From contig CAJXVS010000007.1 of the NCBI GenBank assembly GCA_913061265.1, positions 288,160-352,159 of the forward strand: a stretch of 64,000 nt of DNA, read 5' to 3'. This document shows, in pieces, positions 26,251 through 35,265 of the stretch. The number at the start of each line of letters is the position of its first letter. Positions within the stretch are counted from its first letter, which is position 1. The notes beneath the pieces are model-generated. The model worked only from the letters and a program-made list of their open reading frames with translations. It made no database searches and had not been told where the DNA came from. The position numbers were made by a program, and so were the translations under genes. The DNA is from an uncultured Halobacteriovorax sp. GTDB taxonomy: Bacteria > Bdellovibrionota > Bacteriovoracia > Bacteriovoracales > Bacteriovoracaceae.

Positions 26251-29200
26251 ATGAGAAAGATAATTTCATCATTGGTTCTAAGGCCTTTGGTAACCAAATT
26301 GATTTTAGTTTTTATCGTTGTAGGAAGTATCCTCTCATTTAAGTTCATTGAACGAAATAGTTATCCACCAGTTGATCTTCATACTCTCGACATTAAAACT
26401 TTCTATCCAGGGGCATCCCCTGAAGATGTTGAGATCAATGTTACTTCAAAGATTGAGCAAGCGATTCGAGGAATTGTTGGTATCAAGTATGTGACTTCTA
26501 AGTCTATGGAGAACCAATCAAAGTTAAAGATAACTCTTGATCAAGACTATAAAGACCTAGGTGAGATAAAAGATAATATAAGGCGTGCAGTTGATAATAT
26601 TTCTGACCTTCCAACTGACATTCAAGACAGGCCTGTCTTCTTTGAAACAAAAATTGATAATTTTCCCATCTATGACGTGGCTTTAGTAAGTGAGAGTCAT
26701 AGTGAACTTGAAGTTCGTGAACTTGTAAAAGAGTTGAAACGAAAGATTGAAAGATTACCTGAGGTCTCAAAGATCACTTCTTCGGGGGAGAGGAGTGAGG
26801 AAATTCAAATCCAACTTAGTTTAGAAAAACTCAATAAGCTCTCCGTCTCTTTTCAAGAAGTGCTCAACGCTATTTCTGAAAATAAACTACGGCTTAGTGG
26901 GGGACAGCTAGAGTCCTTTGTTCATAAGAAAGGAATTATTACCATCTCAGAGTTTGAGAATATAGCTGAGATCAATAGGATCATTGTTCGAAGTAACGAG
27001 GCTGGAAAAAGAATCCGTATTCAAGACTTAGCATCGGTTAAGAGCACTTTAGAAAAAGAAAATATAATCACAAGATATAATGGAAAAAAAGGATTAGGCC
27101 TTTGGGTTTATAAGAAGCCTGGAGTGGATATCATTGACGCTGTTGATAGAGTTGTTGAGACTATAAAAAGGTTTGAAGATGATAAAAAAGAGTCAAGCTT
27201 AAGCTTTATCTCTACCCATGACACAAGCCTTGAGACTAGATCAAGATTAAAGATGGTCTCGAGCAATATACTCCTAGGCTTGGCCCTCGTGGTTGGAATC
27301 CTTCTCTTCTTCTTTAATACTAAGATCGCCTTATGGACGGCTATTGGTATTCCGATCTCCTTGGCCATGGCCCTTTCACTGATGCCCTTCTTTGGTGTGA
27401 CTATTAATAGCATCTCACTTTGTGGCGTTATTGTGGTCTTAGGCATGATTGTCGACGATGCTATTATTGTCAGTGAAAGTATTTATAGGGCAGTAGAGAA
27501 CGAAGAAGGTGAGAGTTCTCTTGATCAAGTTCTCTCTGGTGTTCTTAGTGTGGCAAAGCCTGTTAGTCTTACGATTATCACAACCCTTGTTAGCTTTATA
27601 CCCATCTATTTTATTCCAGGTCTCGTCGGTCAGTTCACCTCTGAAATTCCAACGGTCGTGATCTTAATTCTTGTGGCCTCTTTATTTGAAGCACTCTTTT
27701 TTCTTCCCGTTCATCTTCATGGACTTAAGAAAGATACTAAGAAGCCTATAGGGCATCAGTTCTTAGCCAGAATTGAAAGGCTTTATCATGGCAGTCTTAG
27801 TTCTCTTTTGAATAAGAGATTCAAGGCGATCTTTGTCATTCTTGGTCTTCTTATTCTTGGGCTCTTTTCTTTAAGTTTAAACCCCGATTTTGAACTCTTC
27901 CCCAGTGAACAGGCCAATAGAATCTACTTATATGGAGAAGTTGAAGCAGGGAGAACCTTATCTTTTACTGATAAAAAAGTAATACCTTTAGAAAAGGATC
28001 TTGAAACTAAGATAGATAAAGAAGTGAGAAGCTTTAGGACCAGAGTAGGGCGAAGTTACTTTGGAAATAATAAATGCACAAAGTGTTTTTATATAAAGCT
28101 AGAGCTATCTCCGTATGGAAGTAGAGAGCAAAATGCCGAAGAGATTGGCCGCGAGATAGTACGAAGATTTAAGTCTTCCTTCTCTCAGCTAAACTTTAGA
28201 GTAGATAATGGCGCGCCTCCATTAGGAGCTGGGGTTGAGGTTCATCTCTTAGGTGAAGATAATGATGAGCGAGAAAAACTGACTTTAGAAGTGGAAGCAT
28301 TGTTAAAAGAGTTCTCTTTGAAAGATATTGAAAATGATAGAGAAGAAGGAAGCCGAACCTTTAAGCTTATTCCTATTTATAAGAATATTAGCCGCTACCA
28401 AACCTCGGTATCTGAAATTGCAAAGACCATAAGAGTTGCCTTTGAAGGAAGTATTGTTAGTCATATTCAAAGGTCTCATGAGAAGGTTCCTTTTAGAGTG
28501 CTTCTTGATAATCAGTCACAAAACTTTGATTCACCCTTAGAGGGATTAAAGGTTCTTAATAAAAAAGGTCACCTTGTAGAGTTGAAGAACTTGGTTAGAG
28601 TTAAAGAAGAGGCGAGCGCATCCGTTATAAGTCATTACGATTTTGAGCGATCGACGACGATTAAAGCTAAGATGCTCAACTCTAATAAAAAAGAAATCTA
28701 TAAAAAACTAAGCACTAAGTTAAAGCCTATACTAGCTAAGTATCCTAAAATGAGAGTAGATATAGGTGGAGAGATTAAGAAAAGTCATGATGCTTATCAA
28801 AAAGCGATCCTTGCTTTTTGTTTTGCTGTCCTGGCCATTTATCTTTTCCTAACGATGCAGTTTAATTCTTTTTCAACACCTATGGTAATAGTCTCGGCTA
28901 TTCCTTTTGGGCTTTTGGGGATACTTATTTCTTTTAAGCTTCATGGTGCTCCGTTATCTTTTATGGCCTTGATAGGAATCATTGGATTCTCTGGAGTTGT
29001 GATTAATGATTCATTGATCATGGTTGATCTTATCGATAAGAATAAAGACTCTAAGGATGGTTTATTTGAAAATATCGTAAAAAGTGCAGTCATTAGAATG
29101 AGGCCGATTCTTTTAACAACTTTAACCACAGTGGCAGGCCTTATTCCTAGTATTTATGGATTTATAGGAGAGACTGATGCTTTTATTTCACCGATGGTCC

Positions 29201-29295
29201 TAGCCATGGGTTCTGGTCTCATCTTTGGTACGATCTCGGTCTTATACTTTATACCTTTGCTCTATTTTTGTATAAGAAAAGGAGTCGGTAAATGA
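26251..29295 (+). CDS. RND-superfamily efflux permease
   Basis: 1014 residues with the HAE1/AcrB-type layout: one helix, a large periplasmic loop (about 30-330), helices 2-6 including GMIVDDAIIVSESIYRA (the TM4 Asp pair), a second loop (about 540-850), then helices 8-12. Typical porter motifs are present: YPGASPEDVEINVTSKIEQAI and AIPFGLLGILISF. No adaptor or TolC gene is adjacent; only the LPG-synthase-type membrane protein follows, overlapping by 4 bp. It may borrow an adaptor from elsewhere, such as that at 56789. Confidence 0.88.
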   Translation: MRKIISSLVLRPLVTKLILVFIVVGSILSFKFIERNSYPPVDLHTLDIKTFYPGASPEDVEINVTSKIEQAIRGIVGIKYVTSKSMENQSKLKITLDQDYKDLGEIKDNIRRAVDNISDLPTDIQDRPVFFETKIDNFPIYDVALVSESHSELEVRELVKELKRKIERLPEVSKITSSGERSEEIQIQLSLEKLNKLSVSFQEVLNAISENKLRLSGGQLESFVHKKGIITISEFENIAEINRIIVRSNEAGKRIRIQDLASVKSTLEKENIITRYNGKKGLGLWVYKKPGVDIIDAVDRVVETIKRFEDDKKESSLSFISTHDTSLETRSRLKMVSSNILLGLALVVGILLFFFNTKIALWTAIGIPISLAMALSLMPFFGVTINSISLCGVIVVLGMIVDDAIIVSESIYRAVENEEGESSLDQVLSGVLSVAKPVSLTIITTLVSFIPIYFIPGLVGQFTSEIPTVVILILVASLFEALFFLPVHLHGLKKDTKKPIGHQFLARIERLYHGSLSSLLNKRFKAIFVILGLLILGLFSLSLNPDFELFPSEQANRIYLYGEVEAGRTLSFTDKKVIPLEKDLETKIDKEVRSFRTRVGRSYFGNNKCTKCFYIKLELSPYGSREQNAEEIGREIVRRFKSSFSQLNFRVDNGAPPLGAGVEVHLLGEDNDEREKLTLEVEALLKEFSLKDIENDREEGSRTFKLIPIYKNISRYQTSVSEIAKTIRVAFEGSIVSHIQRSHEKVPFRVLLDNQSQNFDSPLEGLKVLNKKGHLVELKNLVRVKEEASASVISHYDFERSTTIKAKMLNSNKKEIYKKLSTKLKPILAKYPKMRVDIGGEIKKSHDAYQKAILAFCFAVLAIYLFLTMQFNSFSTPMVIVSAIPFGLLGILISFKLHGAPLSFMALIGIIGFSGVVINDSLIMVDLIDKNKDSKDGLFENIVKSAVIRMRPILLTTLTTVAGLIPSIYGFIGETDAFISPMVLAMGSGLIFGTISVLYFIPLLYFCIRKGVGK

Positions 29296-30227
29296 AGTTG
29301 GTTAAGAAATATTATAAGAATGTTCTTTCACTCATTATTTTTTTGGCAGGACTATCTTATTTATTCTTAAATAACGATGTTCAGCACCTTGCCCAATTTG
29401 ACTGGCGTTTAGGTGGAGCTCTTATCTTTTTAAATGCAGTCTTTTATTTTCTTATTACAATTCCTCAATTTTATATCCTTAGAAAGATAAATATACCTAT
29501 TACTCTTTCTCAAATATTCTCCCTCACAATAGTCACAAACTTTCTCAACCTTTTATTACCAGCGAGAGGGGGAGTCTTTGTTAGGGGTGTTGCCCTTCTT
29601 AAGAACTTCAACTTAAAGAAGCGAGACTACGCAGCCTTTTCTGTTTTTGTAAGCTTTGCAGGACTCTTTGTTCTCGGAGCTGTGGGATCAGCGCTCTTCC
29701 CTTTTATGCGCTGGAATGGGACTAAGCCTCTCTTCCTTTTAGAACTTGGAGGGTTGGCCCTCGCTTTCCTTGGCTTCTTTGGTCTTTATTCAACCAAGTT
29801 CTTAGCTAAGTTGAGTCCCAAGCTTGAACTTCTTTATCATGAAAAGACTAAATGGAATCTCATCAACAAAAAAGATAACTTTATTGTGACGAGCTTTTTC
29901 TACTTTTTTAGTCTAATTACTTACGCCTTAAGGATCTATCTTCTAGGTGTTTATTTTTATCTAGACCTGACCTTTATTGACGCTTGCGCTCTGACTTCAC
30001 TCTTGCTTTTAATCAATACAGTTCCCATTCTCCCAGGGAATATTGGAATTAAGGAAGCTTCTCTATCGGGCCTCTTAGCGCTTATGGGATTCAATCCCCA
30101 AATTGGATTTTATATAGCCGTCATAGATAGGCTCTTACAAATCCTTTTTCTCGGCTCTCTCGGCGCTTACTATTCTTTTAGATGGAATATTTGGAATAAG
30201 GGAAATGATACCGTTAAAGATCTTTAA
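29292..30227 (+). CDS. LPG-synthase-type transmembrane protein (UPF0104)
   Basis: 311 residues, about eight membrane helices, matching the lysylphosphatidylglycerol synthase transmembrane (MprF N-terminal / UPF0104) family. Diagnostic stretches are NFLNLLLPARGGVFVRGVALL near residue 80 and NTVPILPGNIGIKEASLSGLLALMG near 250. The aminoacyl-transferase domain of MprF is absent, so it is a membrane domain alone, possibly a lipid flippase (inference). Overlaps the RND permease by ATGA. Confidence 0.75.
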   Translation: MKLVKKYYKNVLSLIIFLAGLSYLFLNNDVQHLAQFDWRLGGALIFLNAVFYFLITIPQFYILRKINIPITLSQIFSLTIVTNFLNLLLPARGGVFVRGVALLKNFNLKKRDYAAFSVFVSFAGLFVLGAVGSALFPFMRWNGTKPLFLLELGGLALAFLGFFGLYSTKFLAKLSPKLELLYHEKTKWNLINKKDNFIVTSFFYFFSLITYALRIYLLGVYFYLDLTFIDACALTSLLLLINTVPILPGNIGIKEASLSGLLALMGFNPQIGFYIAVIDRLLQILFLGSLGAYYSFRWNIWNKGNDTVKDL

Positions 30228-30777
30228 GCAAACGGTTAAGACCCTCAGCCGTGATGCCTAGGTATGAGGCTATATGATACTGCGGGACTCTTTGATTTAT
30301 ATTCGGTCTTTCTTTTAAAAGTTCTTCATAACGTTCTTTCGCATTTAAAAGTAAGAAGGCAGCTTCTCTTTTTTCTTTATTAAGAAAATGTTGTTCGGCG
30401 ACCTTTCTTCCGAGCCTTTCAAGAGAATGATCTTTATCAAAGAGCTCCGTTATTTCTTTAAAAGGCAGAAGAAGAAGCTCTGTTTCCTCAAGGGCCTCAA
30501 TACTAAACTGACAAGGACTTGAAGTTAGCAGGCTAGCGTAACCGGCCACAAGATCGCCTTCAAACTTAAAGGCCTGGTTGAATTCTTTACCGTCATGCGT
30601 CAGGTAGAAGAGCCTCATGCAGCCCTTTACGACAAAAGCGATTGAGCTCGCCTTGTCCCCAGAGCTTATGAGGAGCTCTCCTTTAGGTATTAAGCGCTTT
30701 GTAAGGTGAGTGCTTAGTCTAGTCGTGCACTCAGGTGAGAGGGGGGATATTTCACAAATCTTTTCAAAGAAGTCCAT
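30214..30777 (-). CDS. Crp/Fnr-family regulator-like protein
   Basis: 187 residues. A cyclic-nucleotide-binding (cNMP) jelly roll occupies about 10-120 (LISSGDKASSIAFVVKGCMRLFY...GDLVAGYASLL), then the dimer helix (ERLGRKVAEQHFLNKEKREAAFLLLN) and a short C-terminal helix-turn-helix, VPQYHIASYLGITAEGLNRLLKDL. This resembles the shorter Crp-like proteins common in Bacteroidetes and Bdellovibrionota. The phosphate-binding Arg typical of cAMP binders is not evident. It may control neighbouring genes. Confidence 0.8.
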   Translation of the reverse strand: MDFFEKICEISPLSPECTTRLSTHLTKRLIPKGELLISSGDKASSIAFVVKGCMRLFYLTHDGKEFNQAFKFEGDLVAGYASLLTSSPCQFSIEALEETELLLLPFKEITELFDKDHSLERLGRKVAEQHFLNKEKREAAFLLLNAKERYEELLKERPNINQRVPQYHIASYLGITAEGLNRLLKDL

Positions 30778-30863
30778 ACCAAAGGCTAACAGAACCTTCC
30801 CAGTCAGGGAATAAGTTGTTAGAATTTCAGAGAGTTACACAACGATATGTGGTGGTAAAAAAA

Positions 30864-30952
30864 TGGTGCCCGAGGCCGGACTTGAACCGGCACGTCCAGT
30901 AAAGGACGAGGGATTTTAAATCCCTTGTGTCTACCAATTTCACCACCCGGGC
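30864..30952 (-). tRNA. tRNA-Leu(UAA)
   Basis: Full class II tRNA on the minus strand: acceptor GCCCGGG/CTCGGGC, D arm GTGAAATTGGTAGAC, anticodon stem AGGGA/TCCCT with loop TTTAAAA (anticodon UAA), long variable arm CGTCC...GGACG, T arm GCCGGTTCAAGTCCGGC, discriminator A, and an encoded CCA. Confidence 0.97.
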
Positions 30953-31023
30953 ATAGGGGCATGGTCTACTTGATGCAGTTTGAGAGTTTGAACTATAGGC
31001 AGGATATCTGTCAATTAAAAACA

Positions 31024-32574
31024 GTGAAGTTATCACTTATGATTTGTTTTCTGTTTTTTCTAACTTCGTGCGGAACGAAGAAATCGGCTATTGTGAAAGT
31101 TAAGGCCACTCCTGTTTGGTTTAAAAGTGAGCCCCGCTTTTCCATGAGAGATCAGACTGGATCACCTCTTGTGCATCCATTCTTCGATTTAGCGCCTTTT
31201 GGCTCAGAAATAGATAATTCAATAAACTTTTTTGTGACCACTCCCGTTGATTCTAAACATTATTATGATATCGACCTGCCTTCTGGAAGGCTTTACCGCA
31301 AATTTAGTTATTGTGAGCAATCAGATATTTGGGGAAAATACGAAGGGGACGTGCACCGGCCTAAGTTCGCTATCGGTGTTGTGCCTAGAGTCTTAGATCA
31401 ACTTGGAAAGCCTCAAAAGATTATGGTTTTTGGTAATAAGAAGTACTTTGGAAGGTTTGATAAGATGGCCAGATCAAGCCAGAGGGCTAAAGTCATCGGC
31501 GGGGTTATTCATCAGTTCTGTGAAAAGTACCCCTGTAAGACAAGAGATAATTGGCTTTCTACTTTAGTGCTGATCGGAGTTAATGCAGAAGACCCTAGGT
31601 ATTCGCGTATTAACAGCTTGGCCCAGTTAAAAAAGAAAGATAACTGGAACTACTTTAAGGCCTTTATGGAAAATGGTTTTGGTAGAACTAAAAATGGTCC
31701 CTTTGAAACACCAGCTTATAGAATGGTAGGGGAAGTTCCAGCAAAAGAATCTCTTCGCTTTGCTCTCAAAAAAGGACATCTTTTTAAGTTTGAAGAGATG
31801 AGTAAAATGAGAGCCAGTTGTCATAAGCTTTATGATTATCTTTGGGAGGGCTCTAAAGTCGTTCGTAAAGTACAAAAAGAAACCGAGAAGATAAATAAAA
31901 AGAAGAAAAAGAAAGACGATTACCTTTTTGTTATAGAATCAAAAACACTTTCAGCAGCTCCTACTATTGAAAAAAGATTCACTAATCAAGAAGTCTTGAG
32001 AAAGAACAAGAGCCAGGAAGAATTAGAATATAGAAGGAACAAGAAAAAGTATGAGGACTTCTCGTCTTTCTTTTTTAACTTCTATGATAATTATGTTGAT
32101 AGGTACAAGACTTGTATGAAGTTTGTTAAGCCTAGTTCGTTAACGGTTAACTCTGATCGGCACTGGTATTTTTCTTTTATCAATGGTTTTATGAATCTAG
32201 AGAACTCTAGCTTTATTTATAGGTGCAACAAAAGAGGCTGGGTTGAGAACTCTAAACTCTCTAGTGGTAAAAGAATCTTCAATTTAAAATCTAGGAGAAA
32301 TTGCGCTGAGAGCTCTCTTGATTTTGCTTTTGACCAAGTCGTCACAGTTAATACTGGTTTAAAAAGAAGTTCAAAGCCCTATTATAGGTTTATTGAATAT
32401 GATTATGGAGTAGGGGGAACTCATCAAAAGGTTCAGTCTTGGGTTAAGGAAGACGGAAAGATGATCTCTTGTAGTGAAACTGAAGATAAAGAAGCACGAA
32501 TAGACTTTGAAAAGAATAATCCCTCCCGTGTTTTTCCCATTGATTTACAATGGAAAAGATTCACGGTTGAGTAA
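31024..32574 (+). CDS. Large lipoprotein of unknown function
   Basis: About 516 residues. The start chosen is GTG 31024 (ATG 31039 is also possible); an upstream in-frame ATG would run through the tRNA. The signal ends in a lipobox (FFLTSC, Cys16). The body is Lys/Arg- and Phe/Tyr-rich with a long charged helical stretch at about 275-345 (EKINKKKKKKDDYLF and RRNKKKYEDF) and several Cys. No family is recognised. The complex I-like nuoB gene starts 6 bp after its stop, so they probably share a transcript. Confidence 0.6.
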   Translation: MKLSLMICFLFFLTSCGTKKSAIVKVKATPVWFKSEPRFSMRDQTGSPLVHPFFDLAPFGSEIDNSINFFVTTPVDSKHYYDIDLPSGRLYRKFSYCEQSDIWGKYEGDVHRPKFAIGVVPRVLDQLGKPQKIMVFGNKKYFGRFDKMARSSQRAKVIGGVIHQFCEKYPCKTRDNWLSTLVLIGVNAEDPRYSRINSLAQLKKKDNWNYFKAFMENGFGRTKNGPFETPAYRMVGEVPAKESLRFALKKGHLFKFEEMSKMRASCHKLYDYLWEGSKVVRKVQKETEKINKKKKKKDDYLFVIESKTLSAAPTIEKRFTNQEVLRKNKSQEELEYRRNKKKYEDFSSFFFNFYDNYVDRYKTCMKFVKPSSLTVNSDRHWYFSFINGFMNLENSSFIYRCNKRGWVENSKLSSGKRIFNLKSRRNCAESSLDFAFDQVVTVNTGLKRSSKPYYRFIEYDYGVGGTHQKVQSWVKEDGKMISCSETEDKEARIDFEKNNPSRVFPIDLQWKRFTVE

Positions 32575-32580
32575 GACAAA

Positions 32581-33108
32581 ATGAACAACGATAATAATAT
32601 GAATCAAGATATTTTGAGTGACGTTGCTATGGTAGTGGACTCAAAGTCATTCTTAGAGCGTTGGTCGATCTCCCTTAAAAGAGATCAGTTATGGCCTTTC
32701 CCTGTTTCCTTTTCTTGTTGTTCGACAGAACTTCGAGGCTTTAAAGGAAAACATTTTGAACCATCCATCTTAGATCTTCACGAGTACTTTAGAGAACCTG
32801 ATAAAGCAGATCTCTTAGTCTTAGGTGGAACTATTACTCATAAGATGGCTCCAAGATTAAAAGAGATTTATCGGCAAATGCCAGAAGGTAAGATGGTTAT
32901 GGCAATTGGTGCTTGCGCTTCAAGTGGAGGTCCCTATTGGACTTACTCAGTCGTTCAAGGCGTTAGCCAGCTCTTTCCTGTGGATATCTATCTTCCTGGT
33001 TGTCCTCCGAGTCCTGAGGCTATCGTTGAAGCTTTCTCTTCAATTGAAGAGCGTTTAGAGAAAAGAGTAAGCGCTATCTCTCAAATAAACTGGAGTCTGA
33101 ATGTTTGA
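32581..33108 (+). CDS. NuoB-like [4Fe-4S] subunit
   Basis: 175 residues homologous to NuoB / Nqo6 (complex I PSST). The four cluster N2 ligands are present: adjacent Cys46-Cys47 (FSCCSTEL), Cys112 (AIGACASSGG) and Cys141 (LPGCPPSPEA). ADLLVLGGTITHKMAPRLKEIYRQMP is a typical NuoB segment. In complex I this subunit passes electrons from N2 to quinone; in group 4 hydrogenases the homologue serves the NiFe subunit. It overlaps the NuoCD-like gene by 8 bp. No other complex I gene besides NuoCD and NuoI homologues is adjacent. Confidence 0.88.
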   Translation: MNNDNNMNQDILSDVAMVVDSKSFLERWSISLKRDQLWPFPVSFSCCSTELRGFKGKHFEPSILDLHEYFREPDKADLLVLGGTITHKMAPRLKEIYRQMPEGKMVMAIGACASSGGPYWTYSVVQGVSQLFPVDIYLPGCPPSPEAIVEAFSSIEERLEKRVSAISQINWSLNV

Positions 33109-34795
33109 CTTCCAGGCTCAAGAGAATGAAGACCTTATTCAAAATAGGATCGCTCTTTTAGAAAGAATGGTTTCGAAGTTTGGAGATAAACTTAATTTTG
33201 AAAACCCTTTAAATATGAGTTTTGATGAAAATTTAGATAGCTATTATCCTCTTATAAAAGAGCTGAAGACCTTTTTTGGCTTTAACTTCTTTTTAAACCT
33301 TTGGGGCACTGATACTGAAGCTGAAGGACAAACTTGTTTGCAAGTTCAGCTTCTCAATATGGATACCCATCAAAGACTAGTGATCAAGTTCATGGTTCCC
33401 GAGGGACAAGTAGTCCCTAGCTTAACCAATCTATGGAAAGGTTGCTTTTGGTGTGAGCAAGAAACTTGGGATATGTTAGGGGTCGAATTTAGTGAGATCC
33501 CTAAAGAAAGAATCTTTTCTCCGGATGGGATGGAAGGATTTCCTTTAAGAAAAGACTTTAGACCAAAACCATTTCAGTTAAAAAGCTCTAAGTATGAATT
33601 TACCCCTGACCCTCGTGTTGACCGTGAAATCTGGAAGCAAAGAACTGTTCTTGAAAAGGATTTCTTTTTAGGTGAAGTGAATGGACCAGTTAAGGCCATC
33701 TTAGAATGTGACGAAGATAAGGTCGCCCGTGGAAGGTTAGAGGTAGGCTTTCTCCATAGAGGGATTGAAAAAATCGCCGAGGGCTTAGAAGCGAGGCAAA
33801 TCCTAGTTCACCTTGGAAGAATAAATATGAACTGCTCATCTTTTTATGAGCAAGTCTTTTGTGATGGAGTAGAAGCGCACTTAGATATTGATATACCTGA
33901 GAGAGCTAAAGCTCTAAGAATGGTTATCAACGAAATAGAGAGGATCTTCGAGCATTTAGATACTCTTGGAAGAGTCTGCGATAATTTAGGTTGTAAACCC
34001 TTTCTCTTTGAGTGCCTCGAAATGCGTGAAGGCTTAACCCAGATCTTAAAAGAATACTCTGGACGAAGAATGCCTCATCAAATAATTATTCTCGGTGGTG
34101 TCTTTAAAGATACACCTAAAGGATGGATCACGGATTGTTTAAGAGTACTTGAAATTGTTCAAAAGAAAACAATTGAGATTTCGAGAATGATCTCTAAGTC
34201 CACTTTGTGGATGGACCGTTTATGTGACTATGAATTAGATTCAAATCAGGCCCTAAGTTGGGGAGTAACTGGTCCAAACTTACGGGCCAGTGGTGTTAAT
34301 TACGATCTTCGGAAAGTTAACCCTCATTATTTTTACGATGATATTGATTTTGAAATTCCACTTGGAATAAATGGACAATGTTATGATCGCTACTTAGTTA
34401 GAGTTGAAGAGATTTTTCAATCAATCTCAATCATTAATCAACTCCTAGATAACTTACCTCTAGGAAGTCATCTCTCAAAAGACGCAAGAATTTATATTCC
34501 TTTTAAAGAAGATGTCTATAAAGAGTCAGAGGCCTTGATTGCTCATCATAAGCTAATCAAAGAAGGAGTTCAGCTTCCTATAGGGGAGTTCTATAACTCT
34601 ATTGAATCACCAAACGGTGAGCTTGGAGTTCATCTTCTTTGTAATAATTCCTCAAGGCCTCTTCGATTTAAGTTACGGACGCCGAGCTATTATTCTGGGC
34701 AATGCTTCTCTGATGTTATTGAAGGTGGAGAGCCCGATGAGGTCCCGCTGGTCATCAGCTCCTTAAATATTTCTATAGGGGAGGTTGACCGATGA
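33101..34795 (+). CDS. NuoCD-like fused subunit, divergent active site
   Basis: 564 residues: a NuoC-like domain (1-155, WCEQETWDMLGVEF...FPLRKDF) fused to a NuoD-like domain (about 170-564: VGFLHRGIEKIAEG at 215-228, PERAKALRMVINEIERIFEHLDTLG, and a C-terminal LNISIGEVDR as in NuoD). The HPSxHG loop that carries the quinone-contacting His (Nqo4 His38) is missing; only GEVNGPVKAILEC is found there. The RLDY segment with the second quinone residue is replaced by RINMNC (240-245). It lacks the paired CxxC motifs of [NiFe] hydrogenases, keeping at most one Cys, so neither chemistry is supported. Confidence 0.82.
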   Translation: MFDFQAQENEDLIQNRIALLERMVSKFGDKLNFENPLNMSFDENLDSYYPLIKELKTFFGFNFFLNLWGTDTEAEGQTCLQVQLLNMDTHQRLVIKFMVPEGQVVPSLTNLWKGCFWCEQETWDMLGVEFSEIPKERIFSPDGMEGFPLRKDFRPKPFQLKSSKYEFTPDPRVDREIWKQRTVLEKDFFLGEVNGPVKAILECDEDKVARGRLEVGFLHRGIEKIAEGLEARQILVHLGRINMNCSSFYEQVFCDGVEAHLDIDIPERAKALRMVINEIERIFEHLDTLGRVCDNLGCKPFLFECLEMREGLTQILKEYSGRRMPHQIIILGGVFKDTPKGWITDCLRVLEIVQKKTIEISRMISKSTLWMDRLCDYELDSNQALSWGVTGPNLRASGVNYDLRKVNPHYFYDDIDFEIPLGINGQCYDRYLVRVEEIFQSISIINQLLDNLPLGSHLSKDARIYIPFKEDVYKESEALIAHHKLIKEGVQLPIGEFYNSIESPNGELGVHLLCNNSSRPLRFKLRTPSYYSGQCFSDVIEGGEPDEVPLVISSLNISIGEVDR

Positions 34796-35265
34796 TCTTA
34801 GAGAAAAAACTTTATAAGCGCTCTAACCGAATCTTAAACCTTTTGAAGGTTCTTAATAAGCTGATTCCTACTTATTGGAGTCTCTTTATTTCTAGGGGTG
34901 TAAAATCTAAAAATAAAGAAGCTGTCTTAGGTGCTCCTGTTTTAACGACTAAGGAAGATGGCAAGTTGGCCTGTACTAGTTGTTTCTTGTGCCAAGATAT
35001 TTGTCCTAGTCATTGCATAAGTATTGAAGGGAATCCTCATGAAGAAGAAGCGGAGCCTCTTGAATTTGATGTCAATATTCTTAGGTGCACTTTTTGTGGG
35101 CTTTGTGAAGTTGCCTGTCCTGTAGATGCTATTAGAATGGATGGAAAGATGCCAGGAGCTCTTCACAGTGAAATGAACTTAATTTGGGATAAGGAATACT
35201 TAATGACTTATTCAGGGGTTCATCAGAGTAAGATCGGGGAAGATAGACCGCTTCTTCCTTATTAA
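34792..35265 (+). CDS. NuoI-like 2[4Fe-4S] ferredoxin subunit
   Basis: 157 residues with two classical cluster motifs, CTSCFLCQDICP (Cys61, 64, 67, 71) and CTFCGLCEVACPVDAI (Cys99, 102, 105, 109), spaced as in NuoI / HycF. An N-terminal amphipathic stretch of 35 residues could dock to the membrane or partner subunits. Overlaps the NuoCD-like gene by 4 bp (ATGA) and shares a TTAA stop overlap with the convergent aat gene. It probably feeds electrons to the NuoB/NuoCD-like pair. Confidence 0.87.
   Translation: MILEKKLYKRSNRILNLLKVLNKLIPTYWSLFISRGVKSKNKEAVLGAPVLTTKEDGKLACTSCFLCQDICPSHCISIEGNPHEEEAEPLEFDVNILRCTFCGLCEVACPVDAIRMDGKMPGALHSEMNLIWDKEYLMTYSGVHQSKIGEDRPLLPY

Noticed and set aside
30925..31023. 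Longer N terminus for the lipoprotein gene
   Set aside because: It would run through tRNA-Leu(UAA) and hide the lipoprotein signal; the signal fits a start at 31024 or 31039.
32581..35265. [NiFe] hydrogenase (group 4) call for the NuoB/CD/I-like genes
   Set aside because: The large subunit lacks the N-terminal RxCGxC and the C-terminal DPCxxC ligand motifs; its ends and centre read like NuoD, so a hydrogenase is not supported.
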